37,248 nucleotides of DNA from Dehalococcoidia bacterium (lineage in GTDB: Bacteria > Chloroflexota > Dehalococcoidia > Lucifugimonadales > Lucifugimonadaceae): positions 1 through 37,248 of the forward strand of contig JAJEAU010000012.1 of the NCBI GenBank assembly GCA_022824185.1. The letters run 5' to 3'. The translations under genes and the position numbers were made by a program. Every line of letters begins with the position of its first letter. Position 1 is the stretch's first letter. The notes under the pieces are model-generated. The model searched no databases. It worked only from the letters and a program-made list of their open reading frames with translations, and was not told the DNA's origin. Below are positions 8,937 through 17,267 of this stretch, piece by piece.

Positions 8937-9863
8937 TTAGTCGATCTGCCGCAGACGGGGGTCTAGCCGGTCCCTCAACCAGTCGCCTAGGAAATTGAGT
9001 GACATCACTGTGAAGAACAGGAATAGCCCCGGGACGATCGACATCCACCAGTTAGTTGTAGTCAGGAATGCGCGTCCCTGCGTGATTAACAGTCCCCAAC
9101 TCGGCACCGATGCGGGTAGCCCGACCCCGAGGAACGAAAGACCCGATTCGGCGACGATAAGTGCCCCGGTTCGCAGAGTAGTGACCACGATGACGATGTG
9201 CACGATCTGGGGGAAAAGGTGCCGCCACAAGATGCGGAAATCGCTCGCGCCCATCGTTCGAGAGGCGATCACGAAATCTCTGCTCTTCAGCGAGAGTATC
9301 TCGCCGCGTATGTTTCTGGTCCCTGCGGACCACGAGAAAATGGATAGCAGCAACGTCACCGACCACAGACTCGGTTGGATGCTGACAGCCCAGATGATCG
9401 CGATCATCAACAATGGCAACGAAGACCAGAGGTCGACGAGCCTCATCAATATCTCATCCAACAGCCCACCGAAGTAGCCTGCCAACATCCCCGTCAACGT
9501 ACCAACAAACAGACCGAACAGCACGGCCACGCTCGCAACCACCAGCGAGACTCTTGCTCCTTCCAAAACCCGGACCAACATGTCTTGTCCCAGGTTGTTC
9601 GTGCCCAGTGGATATTCGGTGCTACTCCCCTCGAACCACAACGGCGGAATATCTCGCGCTCGCAAGTTTCCTTTGTCGGGTTCGTGATCACTGATCTGAT
9701 TGGCGAACAACGCCCCAAACACGACTAAAACAATTACCAGCACAGGTATGACAGGCCAACGACGGAGGAACCGCCACCAATCCAAGGGCGAATACCAGAC
9801 GTACCCTGCTGAGACGACCCGAGGGGCGCCATCGGCAGTTTCGATTTGGCTGGTGGTGTTCAT
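8937..9863 (-). CDS. ABC transporter permease, DppC/OppC type
   Basis: 308 aa inner-membrane permease of the peptide/nickel family. An N-terminal cytoplasmic stretch is followed by a first membrane helix near residue 38-55 (PVIPVLVIVLVV), a periplasmic loop with YPLGTNNLGQD, and the binding-protein-dependent transport domain with further helices. The EAA loop region reads VIASRTMGASDFRIL around residue 200. Its start overlaps the stop of the DppB-type gene by one base (TGATG), implying translational coupling. Together the two permeases form the channel for the binding protein at 10951. No ATPase gene follows; the next gene is the MetF fusion. Confidence 0.93.
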   Translation of the reverse strand: MNTTSQIETADGAPRVVSAGYVWYSPLDWWRFLRRWPVIPVLVIVLVVFGALFANQISDHEPDKGNLRARDIPPLWFEGSSTEYPLGTNNLGQDMLVRVLEGARVSLVVASVAVLFGLFVGTLTGMLAGYFGGLLDEILMRLVDLWSSLPLLMIAIIWAVSIQPSLWSVTLLLSIFSWSAGTRNIRGEILSLKSRDFVIASRTMGASDFRILWRHLFPQIVHIVIVVTTLRTGALIVAESGLSFLGVGLPASVPSWGLLITQGRAFLTTTNWWMSIVPGLFLFFTVMSLNFLGDWLRDRLDPRLRQID

Positions 9864-10813
9864 CAGGAGTAGCGAATCCTAGGGTCGATAACCAGATACA
9901 ACATGTCGGCGACGAAGTTCAGGGCAACGTAGCCGAAACCGAATATCAGCGCAGTGCCTGCCACGATCGGCGCGTCATTGTCCAACGCCCCTTGAACGGC
10001 CAAGCGACCAATTCCCGGCCAGGCAAAAACGGTCTCAACAAAGACGGATCCGGTGATGAACGCTGCCAACACCAAAGCGGATACCGTTATCGGTTGGATC
10101 AATGCGTTCCTTAAGGCGTGTCTAAGGATCACTGATCCAGTTGAAGCGCCTTTCGCACGAGCAAGTTTGACGTATTCGGAATCGAGGACCTCGAGCATTG
10201 ATGACCGGGTCAAGCGCAGATACGTCGCCCATGGGTCGAACGCGAGCACGAAGGCCGGCATGATGAAGTGTTTGGCCTGCGTTAAAAGGGGCGATGTTGC
10301 GGGCGCTTTGGTGGCTGAGGGCAACCACTGGAGATATCCGGCAAACAACAAGATACACAGGATCGCCAACCAGAACGCTGGCGTGGCTTGACCGATAAGA
10401 GCGATTGATCGACCAAAGTAATCGATTCCGCTGCCGCGTTTGACGGCAGAGATTACTCCAAGCATTACGCCTGGGATCGTCCCCAATACCCATGCCACAG
10501 CGGCCAGTTGCAAGCTGTTGGGCAACGCCTCAAAGATCGTCTGCGACACCGATCGCTGGGTGGCGATGCTCTCGCCCATATCGCCTTGGAGAATGTTACC
10601 TAACCAGACGAAGTACTGGACATATACGGGTCTGTCCAAACCCCACTTCGCCTTGAGTTCCGCAACCGTATCCGCCGACAGGCCGTAGGTGTCGTCACGA
10701 ACGTAAGCCAGGAGCGGATCTGGGCCGAGTCTAGACAAGCCGAAGACAAGTATCGTCACGCCCCATAGCGTCAACACTGCGAATAGCAGGCGGCGGGCTA
10801 GATACCTACGCAT
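9863..10813 (-). CDS. ABC transporter permease, DppB/OppB type
   Basis: 316 aa. The N-terminal helix with a leading basic segment (MRRYLARRLLFAVLTLWGV), a periplasmic loop ending in GDMGESI, and about five further membrane helices are typical of DppB/OppB. The EAA loop reads VKLARAKGASTGSVILRHALRNA, ending in a helix rich in hydrophobics; FVETVFAWPGIGRL is the family signature. It lies 137 bp downstream of the binding-protein gene, a gap holding a GC-rich hairpin that could lower permease expression relative to the binding protein. Confidence 0.93.
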   Translation of the reverse strand: MRRYLARRLLFAVLTLWGVTILVFGLSRLGPDPLLAYVRDDTYGLSADTVAELKAKWGLDRPVYVQYFVWLGNILQGDMGESIATQRSVSQTIFEALPNSLQLAAVAWVLGTIPGVMLGVISAVKRGSGIDYFGRSIALIGQATPAFWLAILCILLFAGYLQWLPSATKAPATSPLLTQAKHFIMPAFVLAFDPWATYLRLTRSSMLEVLDSEYVKLARAKGASTGSVILRHALRNALIQPITVSALVLAAFITGSVFVETVFAWPGIGRLAVQGALDNDAPIVAGTALIFGFGYVALNFVADMLYLVIDPRIRYS

Positions 10814-10852
10814 CTCTAGACTTCAAGACTCCTGATCCAAGACGCAACTATA

Positions 10853-10881
10853 CCCCTCCCCCGCTTGACGCGGGAGAGGGG
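10853..10881. repeat. Intra-operon GC-rich hairpin (interspersed repeat copy)
   Basis: CCCCTCCCCCGC (10853-10864) pairs with GCGGGAGAGGGG (10870-10881) with one mismatch, around the loop TTGAC. No T run follows in the direction of transcription. Its make-up resembles the hairpin at 778-801. Because it lies between the binding-protein gene and its permeases it could protect the 3' end of the upstream message, a known role of REP-like elements; that is inference. Confidence 0.5.
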
Positions 10882-10950
10882 ATAGATCGCTTCGTCCTCG
10901 ATACGAAACTTGTAACGAACCGAGGCGCCGAGTGTTCGGCGAACGTCAGT

Positions 10951-13074
10951 CTACGGAAGGGTGATCTTCTCTGGCGAGTTGATTGCCTGCCGCAAGCCGG
11001 GTTCCATGTCCCACGATCCGATCGCATTCGGGTTGTAGACGATCAAACTCGGGACAGCCACGACGCCGAATCCAGGCATCCAGTGGCGTAGGAAGTCGGC
11101 GAACTCCTTGTTCAGGTCGATGCGAGCCGCGCGGTCGGGCTCAGCAGAAACTGCCCGGTAGTTTTCGGTGGCTTCCGGAATCTCGATACCGTGGCTCTTG
11201 CCGCCGCGTGCGATTGCGCTCATCTGAATGCCGCGTGGGAAGTCCCACGGTGTAGTCGCGAAGTTCTCCAACGGACCAGTGTCAGTCCACGCTTGGGTGG
11301 CAGATCGACCGACCAAAGTCGGGCGGAACACCGTGTATTCGTAGTGCAGAACGTCCACGTCTACGCCGATTTCTTCCCAGAACTGAGCAACTGCGTCTCC
11401 GATGTCACCGAAGAAGTGCCCAACGGGCCACGCGAACATTGCGATCTTGAATCGGGTGCCATCGCCTCCGCGCGGGAAGCCTGCCTGGTCGAGCAAGGCC
11501 TCAGCCATGTCCGGATCGTATCCGACGCCCCATCGGTCCTCTTCCCAGTCTGGGTGGTTGATGTCGTAGTACGGGATCTCAACCGGCCAGCCGACACCAC
11601 CAATAACGGCTTCGTTGATCAGCTGGCGATCAATCGCCATTGCCAGGGCTTGGCGTACCAAGCGAGCCTGTTCCATATCGTCCATACCTGCCGGGTTGTT
11701 GCCGTCTTCTGGCTTGTGCGGATTGCCCAGCCATGGAAGGTCGTGCGTGTAAGTCACGATCTCCAGCGGGTCGCCAGTAGTTGGGTGGTTAGTCTCCCAC
11801 AGGTTGCCGGCGAACATGACGGTAACCATTCGGGCGGTACCGGAACCGTTCCGTGTCATACCGAAACGCTCTACCGTCGGGATGTTGCTGGTGCCAATCT
11901 CAGCGATGTCTGCTTCACCGTTCTGAAGCATCACGATGCGGACGCTCTCGTCGGGAACTGACACGCGAGTGATCTTTGAAATCTCGGGCACCGTGCGCCA
12001 GTGTTCACTGAGCGCCGTGTACTCTGTGCGATCGCCGCGGACCCAGCTGGTGAACTCGAACGGACCGGTTCCGACGATGTTGTCGTTGTTCCAGTCCTTG
12101 CCCATCTCATCGAACGCATTTTTGCTGACAATGCCAGCACCGAGGCCGTCTTGACCGAAGAACCACGTGTCCCAACGAGGGTCGAAGTTCTCCCATCGAA
12201 TCCGAACTGTCTCGTCGTCAAGCGCCTCGCTCGGGTTGGCGCCCAAGAAACCGGCCCAAGTTCCAGAACCGTCAGTGACGCTGGTTTGTCCGGAGCCTAG
12301 TTCGTTGGACAAGTTCGGGTTGGTGTCGTTGGTCGACCACGCGATGTCCTCTGCGGTCAAAGGACCAAATCCCTTGTGGAATTCGACGCCCTGTCGAACC
12401 TTGACATCGACATAAGTGAGTTCTGGGTCGAACTCGAAGCTCTCGGCTAGTAGGTTTTCTGCGATGTTCGAGCCGACAGGCTTGAACAGCGTCTCGACGA
12501 CGCTGAGCGCTTTGGCGGCACAGCACAGGTTGCCGGCGTTGAAGCCAGACCAGTTGCGTTGGCTGTCACCGATTGCCCATACCAACTCTCCTGCGGCTTG
12601 CCTAGATGGCGGTGCCGCGGAAGCAGCCGGGACTGGCGTGGCGGTCGGCGGAAGTACGGCAGTGGCTGTTACTACGACCTCGACCTGGACTTCTCTGACA
12701 ACCTCAACAGCAACTTCCTTCTCGACTTCCTTGATCACCTCTTTGACGACCTCGACCGGGACTTCTCTCTCGACCTCGACCGTCTGAACCACTTCTTTGA
12801 CGACTTCGACCGCGACCTCTTTTTCGACCTCGCGGACGACTTCCTTCACAACTTCGACCGGAACCTCCCTCTCAACTTCGCGGATAACCTCCTTCTCCAC
12901 CTCAACGGGTACCTCGACCTCGACGGTGCGGATGATCTCAGTCTGGACGGTAACCTCTACGATCCTTTCGCTTCCGCACGCGAACAGTGCGAATGATGCG
13001 ATGGCCGCGAGCGACGCCATCAACCCGAGCCAAAGCAAACGCGGTCGTACCTTTGATGCCGGTCTATTGCTCAT
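10951..13074 (-). CDS. ABC transporter substrate-binding lipoprotein, family 5, with a Val/Glu-repeat stalk
   Basis: 707 aa. A basic N-terminus, a hydrophobic segment (residues 14-32) and the lipobox LFAC put the lipidated Cys at residue 33. Residues 38-135 are almost only Val, Glu, Lys, Arg and a few Pro, in repeats of about 16 residues (EVEREVPVEVVKEVV and variants). A Pro/Thr/Ala linker (136-158) then leads to the peptide/nickel-type binding domain (about 160-707). The stalk probably spans or crosses the cell wall zone and holds the domain away from the membrane. Ligands of the family are oligopeptides, nickel chelates and other solutes. The ATG is preceded by AGAGG at 6 bases. First gene of the ABC run; permeases follow, ATPases do not. 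Confidence 0.92.
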   Translation of the reverse strand: MSNRPASKVRPRLLWLGLMASLAAIASFALFACGSERIVEVTVQTEIIRTVEVEVPVEVEKEVIREVEREVPVEVVKEVVREVEKEVAVEVVKEVVQTVEVEREVPVEVVKEVIKEVEKEVAVEVVREVQVEVVVTATAVLPPTATPVPAASAAPPSRQAAGELVWAIGDSQRNWSGFNAGNLCCAAKALSVVETLFKPVGSNIAENLLAESFEFDPELTYVDVKVRQGVEFHKGFGPLTAEDIAWSTNDTNPNLSNELGSGQTSVTDGSGTWAGFLGANPSEALDDETVRIRWENFDPRWDTWFFGQDGLGAGIVSKNAFDEMGKDWNNDNIVGTGPFEFTSWVRGDRTEYTALSEHWRTVPEISKITRVSVPDESVRIVMLQNGEADIAEIGTSNIPTVERFGMTRNGSGTARMVTVMFAGNLWETNHPTTGDPLEIVTYTHDLPWLGNPHKPEDGNNPAGMDDMEQARLVRQALAMAIDRQLINEAVIGGVGWPVEIPYYDINHPDWEEDRWGVGYDPDMAEALLDQAGFPRGGDGTRFKIAMFAWPVGHFFGDIGDAVAQFWEEIGVDVDVLHYEYTVFRPTLVGRSATQAWTDTGPLENFATTPWDFPRGIQMSAIARGGKSHGIEIPEATENYRAVSAEPDRAARIDLNKEFADFLRHWMPGFGVVAVPSLIVYNPNAIGSWDMEPGLRQAINSPEKITLP

Positions 13075-13337
13075 TGTGAACCTCTTTCATAAAGGATTCG
13101 CCGCCAAGCGGACGTCTAGCCAAGCGAGACGCAAAAAGGCGGTATGAGGGAATTTACGTCAAATCGTCGTCCATGTCAAACACGGATCCCTGATTCGCCG
13201 AGTTTCCCCTTGCCGACGGTCCAAAAACTCCTATTCCTCTGTTTCTGGACGATTCGCTGCAATGAGACGGCATCGGCTGAAGTCGCGCTGGCCAGCAATT
13301 AGATTTAAGGTTCGCGCCAACCGTTTCGCAACTCACC

Positions 13338-13823
13338 GTGTTGATTCGCACATTGAACCATGTCTCACTGGCATTAGCCACCGGCCTCGGTGTCGCTTAC
13401 CTGACGCCCTTGGCCAAAGCCACGCTTGCTAGCGCAGTTACGGCTGCCGTTTACGCGGTCATATTTTGGGGGGACGACAGATTCAGTCTTTGGCTTTTCG
13501 TTGCAATCCCCGCCGTCTTCTTGATCGGCGTTGTCGTATCGGCGCGCGTCAAATCAGAAGAAGATCCTGACCCGAGCAAAGTCGTCATCGATGAGGTTGC
13601 GGGTCAACTCGCTGCCTTGCTAATCCTCGCCCCTGTCGGATGGTGGTCGGTTTTGATGGCTTTCGTGCTTTTCCGCGTCTTCGATGTCCTCAAACCGCTC
13701 GGGATCCGTCGGCTGGAACAGATTCCCAACGGTTGGGGCATCATGCTCGACGACCTAGCTGCCGGTCTTTTGGCTGCGGCGGTCATCAACGCAGCGGTGT
13801 TGATCTTCAACTCTGTGACTTGA
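13338..13823 (+). CDS. pgpA: Phosphatidylglycerophosphatase A
   Basis: 161 aa from a GTG start. Removes the phosphate from phosphatidylglycerophosphate in the inner membrane to make phosphatidylglycerol. The family hallmarks are present: VVIDEVAGQ with Asp85-Glu86, FRVFDVLKP at 112-120 and GIMLDDLAAG at 134-143, with about four membrane segments. The usual N-terminal PKAPGT motif is degenerate here (LAKATLAS). It is the only plus-strand gene between 5.6 and 20.7 kb, divergent from the binding-protein gene over a 263-bp gap and ending 9 bp from the convergent sulfatase gene. It is a housekeeping gene, which argues for a chromosomal origin of this DNA. Confidence 0.87.
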   Translation: MLIRTLNHVSLALATGLGVAYLTPLAKATLASAVTAAVYAVIFWGDDRFSLWLFVAIPAVFLIGVVVSARVKSEEDPDPSKVVIDEVAGQLAALLILAPVGWWSVLMAFVLFRVFDVLKPLGIRRLEQIPNGWGIMLDDLAAGLLAAAVINAAVLIFNSVT

Positions 13824-13832
13824 TCTCGGTCG

Positions 13833-15509
13833 CTATCTGAAGGTCCTGCCTCCGACCGCGCCGCGATGTTGGGAGATGTGGTCTCGTTTGCCTTTGGTCC
13901 GTTTTGCCAACACGCCTTCTTTGACTGGCCATGGTAGAACGCCGCATCGTTCAGCCCAGGCTTCGTATTCCTTGAGCATCGACGCGGCGCGGCGTGGTTC
14001 CGACGCGGCGTGGTCGTGTTGTTCAGTGCGATCTTCGGGGATGTTGTAGAGCTCCCAAGGGCCATCCCACTCGGCGACCAGTTTCCAATCGCCGATGCGG
14101 ATGCCTCGATTGCCTTCGTGCTCCACCGCTACCGGTCTTTCTCGTGACCATTTCTTTCCATCGAAGATGGGTGTGATCGATTCGCCTTCCAAAGGCGTGA
14201 TTTCGTTGTCGTTGTATTCGGTGGGGTATGTTGCGCCTATGGCGTCGTAGACAGTGGCCGCGATGTCGGTTAAGGACATCGGGGCGTTGTCGACGATTGC
14301 ACTTTCGGTGATCCGCGATGGCCAGTGGACGATGAACGGTGTGGAGACGCCGCCTTCGTGGATCCAGCGTTTGAAGAAGCGGAACGGGGTGTTGGAAACG
14401 TTGGCCCACGGAAGTTCGACGGCTTGGAACGTCGTGTCCGGACCAGGGCGCAGTTCAGGAATGTCCCCTACGCGGACGGGCTGCCCGTCAAGTGTCGGGG
14501 TTGTTGCCCATTGCGAGGGATCGGGCCAGTCAGTGTCCTCTTGGAACAACTCGGCGCAGCCGCCGTTGTCTGAGAGGAACATGATCATGGTGTTTTCGTA
14601 TTGGCCGTGATTTTTCAGCGTTTCGATTACGCGTCCGATGCCACGATCAACTTGCTCGATCATCGCGGAGTAGACGGCCATGCGAATGTCTTCGTACTCC
14701 TTGTTTTCGACCTCGTCCCAAGGCGGAGCATCTTCGTCTCGAGCGGAGATGGGCCACTTCTCGTCCACGATGCCAAGGGATTTCTGCTGTTCGTGACGGG
14801 AGCCGCGGATCTCGTCCCAACCGCGCATGTACTTGCCTTCGTACTTGACGATGTCGTCTTCCCAGGCATGCAGAGGCCAGTGGGGAGCGGTGAATGCGAT
14901 GTACTGGAAGAAGGGTTCGCCATCTGCCATCGCGCCGTCTATCTGCGAAACGGCGTGGTCGGCGATGGCGTCGGTCAGGTGGAAGTCAGACGTTTCGACT
15001 TGAATCAAGGTTTCCTGCAGGACCAATGCCTTTGGGTTCCAAAAGGAATCGGCGGCTTCCAAGAGGCCGAAATACTCGTCGAAACCCCGCTGAGTTGGCA
15101 TCGGGTGCGTCGCGTCGCCGGGCGTCCATTGGTCACGCAACCGACGATCGTAACCGCCGCCGACATGCCACTTGCCCGACATCAGTGTTCTGTATCCCGC
15201 GTCCTTTGCAACCTCAGCCATGGTTACGCAGTTGTCGTTCAGGTATCCCTGGTAACTGGGTACCCCGAGATCACCGGTCATCTGGCCGATCCCTGCTTGG
15301 TGCGCGTCTAACCCTGTCAGAAGGGCAGCACGGGATGGACAGCACCTCGCGCCGTTATACATCTGCGTGAACCGGATCCCGTTGTATCCCAGAGCGTCCA
15401 AATTCGGTGTGTTGATCTCGCCGCCGTAACAGCCGATGTCGGAGAAGCCGAGGTCATCCACCATGATTACGATGACGTTTGGGCGAGTTGGTTCCGTTTG
15501 GTTGGTCAA
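13833..15509 (-). CDS. Sulfatase of the arylsulfatase A type (copy 1)
   Basis: 558 aa. Hydrolyses sulfate esters with a formylglycine made from the Cys of C-x-P-x-R, seen here as GARCCPSRAALLTG with Cys56. Metal-binding residues include the Asp18-Asp19 pair in IMVDDLGFSD, GKWHVGG further on, and LSDNGG near residue 325. The length and C-terminal WELYNIPEDRTE segment match bacterial arylsulfatases. No signal peptide is visible, so it is predicted cytoplasmic. The start is a TTG, chosen because AAAGG lies 7 bases upstream and no other start precedes the conserved core. It lies 48 bp behind the M81 gene. Needs the FGE encoded at 866-1879 (inference from motif). Confidence 0.93.
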   Translation of the reverse strand: MTNQTEPTRPNVIVIMVDDLGFSDIGCYGGEINTPNLDALGYNGIRFTQMYNGARCCPSRAALLTGLDAHQAGIGQMTGDLGVPSYQGYLNDNCVTMAEVAKDAGYRTLMSGKWHVGGGYDRRLRDQWTPGDATHPMPTQRGFDEYFGLLEAADSFWNPKALVLQETLIQVETSDFHLTDAIADHAVSQIDGAMADGEPFFQYIAFTAPHWPLHAWEDDIVKYEGKYMRGWDEIRGSRHEQQKSLGIVDEKWPISARDEDAPPWDEVENKEYEDIRMAVYSAMIEQVDRGIGRVIETLKNHGQYENTMIMFLSDNGGCAELFQEDTDWPDPSQWATTPTLDGQPVRVGDIPELRPGPDTTFQAVELPWANVSNTPFRFFKRWIHEGGVSTPFIVHWPSRITESAIVDNAPMSLTDIAATVYDAIGATYPTEYNDNEITPLEGESITPIFDGKKWSRERPVAVEHEGNRGIRIGDWKLVAEWDGPWELYNIPEDRTEQHDHAASEPRRAASMLKEYEAWAERCGVLPWPVKEGVLAKRTKGKRDHISQHRGAVGGRTFR

Positions 15510-15557
15510 TGGGGTGCCTTTCTGGGTCTTAGCCGGTGTTTTGGATTCGCTGACGAT

Positions 15558-17126
15558 CTACGGATCGTAACGGGCATCCAACTCCATCGGATAAAGCGGA
15601 ATGCGTCGGTGGTGATAGGTGAAGGTCGACATGTCGGCGGTTGTTACGCCTGGCGTGTTCACCAAGATGACTTTGCCGGCGATTGGTTGGTAGGCAGGTC
15701 GCGGCGAAACGACGCCCTTTGCGACGACAATGCGGTAACGTTCTGGGATGATGCCGATGTGATACATCTGAGCGCGTACGGTGTTGCCTGCCCTCGCTGA
15801 AGTTAGGACGATGGTCTGTCCGCCTTCGGTATCCAATCGGGCGGTGACACCAGAGTTGTAGAACCGGAAGCCGCCGTGAGAAGGTCCGAGTTCTTCGTAT
15901 TGACCGTCGGTGATCGCTCGGACGGTCCCGGTAACTCGGACTGGTTTGCCGTGCATGTCATCGGTCTTGCCGCCGACGTCGAGTGTGACGGTTGCACCGA
16001 CCCCCGCGGCTACGCATGCATCGACGGATTCTGGGTCATAGAGAGTTTGCAGAAAGCCGGATATTCCTCGTCCCACTGCTTCTGCAAGAATGTGGGTCGA
16101 GTCGGCCGAAGATCCTCCGCCGATGTTGTCGCCGACATCCATCAGGACGATGGGTCCGTTGCGCACTTCGTCATCGTCGGGCGGGGCAAGGGCGGTGCCA
16201 TCGGTGGCGACCACATCAGCATCGTTGAGGTCGCGCGGACCTTTGTAGTTGGCGACTGCGAAATCGAGCGCTTCGGTGATGGACGCTACTTGCACGTTGA
16301 GTTCGGCGCGGCGTTCCCACGCCTTTGCCGCCATATCTTTGGCAACGGATTTTGCGAGTTCGAGATCACCGTCGGCGATCGCGACCCACGCCATCCCCAT
16401 CTTCTCGACATCTGAATACGGGTAGCCTTCGGCGACCGATGTATCCAGAACGCCGGGCTTTTCGTTTGCTGCTACCGCGTCCGCAACGAACGATTTCAAC
16501 GGATCCTCGCCTGTGAACTGCTTGACGATGTTCACGTACATCGGAGGCATCTCGATCCACTGAACAGGGTCGATCTCGCCCTTGGTAGCTCTGTAGATGA
16601 GGTCGGCGGTCTTGCGCCCTCGAGGCTTTGGATCGAGATGCGGATTCGTCCGCCAAACTATGCAAACGTCGGTATGTTCAACGATCGGCTTCGATACATT
16701 AGCGTGCATGTCCAACGTTATGCCGACGCGCATATCCGGACCCACAATCTCTCGCACCGCCCGACAAAACTCCCCGTCCATGTCTGGAAACTCTTCGCTT
16801 ACCGCCGCCCCGTGATTGGCGATCAACACAGCATCCCACGGGCCTTGATCTCGCAGCATCCCGAACATCTCAGCCGTCAGGCGGTCGTAAGCGTCCTTGG
16901 TGATCGTCCCAATGGGCCCCGTCCGGGCGTACATCAACGGCACCAATTCAAACCCGAGTTCATCCGCGGCCTGCATATAGCCCGAGATCGTGTAACTCGC
17001 TTCTCGGTGTTTGTCCAATATCTCCTGCCCCCTCATGATGCCTGACGCTTCAAACGCCGCATAGTCAGCAGGAACCGATGAAAAAGTGTTGGTCTCGTGT
17101 GAGATGCCGAGTAACGGGATGCGCAT
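15558..17126 (-). CDS. M81 family metallopeptidase (MlrC-like)
   Basis: 522 aa. The family includes MlrC, which cleaves linearised microcystin, but most members act in unknown pathways. Typical motifs are ISHETNTF (His10-Glu11), IANHGA at about 102-107, LDMHAN (Asp139, His141), NPHLDP (His163), and DVGDNIGGGSSADSTH in the C-terminal half. Zinc is the expected cofactor. AGAGG sits 8 bases before the ATG. It lies between the two sulfatase genes in one orientation, suggesting that all three act on related compounds. Naming it a microcystinase would go beyond the evidence. Confidence 0.88.
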   Translation of the reverse strand: MRIPLLGISHETNTFSSVPADYAAFEASGIMRGQEILDKHREASYTISGYMQAADELGFELVPLMYARTGPIGTITKDAYDRLTAEMFGMLRDQGPWDAVLIANHGAAVSEEFPDMDGEFCRAVREIVGPDMRVGITLDMHANVSKPIVEHTDVCIVWRTNPHLDPKPRGRKTADLIYRATKGEIDPVQWIEMPPMYVNIVKQFTGEDPLKSFVADAVAANEKPGVLDTSVAEGYPYSDVEKMGMAWVAIADGDLELAKSVAKDMAAKAWERRAELNVQVASITEALDFAVANYKGPRDLNDADVVATDGTALAPPDDDEVRNGPIVLMDVGDNIGGGSSADSTHILAEAVGRGISGFLQTLYDPESVDACVAAGVGATVTLDVGGKTDDMHGKPVRVTGTVRAITDGQYEELGPSHGGFRFYNSGVTARLDTEGGQTIVLTSARAGNTVRAQMYHIGIIPERYRIVVAKGVVSPRPAYQPIAGKVILVNTPGVTTADMSTFTYHHRRIPLYPMELDARYDP

Positions 17127-17267
17127 TTCGAATGACCTCTGGCTTCTGCCGAACGGCAGTTCAACTCAATTCACTAAGCGAAGGTTAACCGAAATGAGCC
17201 TGGTTACGTTTGACGGAACCTCGATCGGTCACAGCACCAGTTTCCGATGACGACCGAGTTAATCGAG

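Noticed and set aside
12559..12996. Plus-strand frame rich in Asp, Leu and Phe
   Set aside because: It is the antisense reading of the Val/Glu repeat stalk of the binding lipoprotein; repeats keep several frames open.
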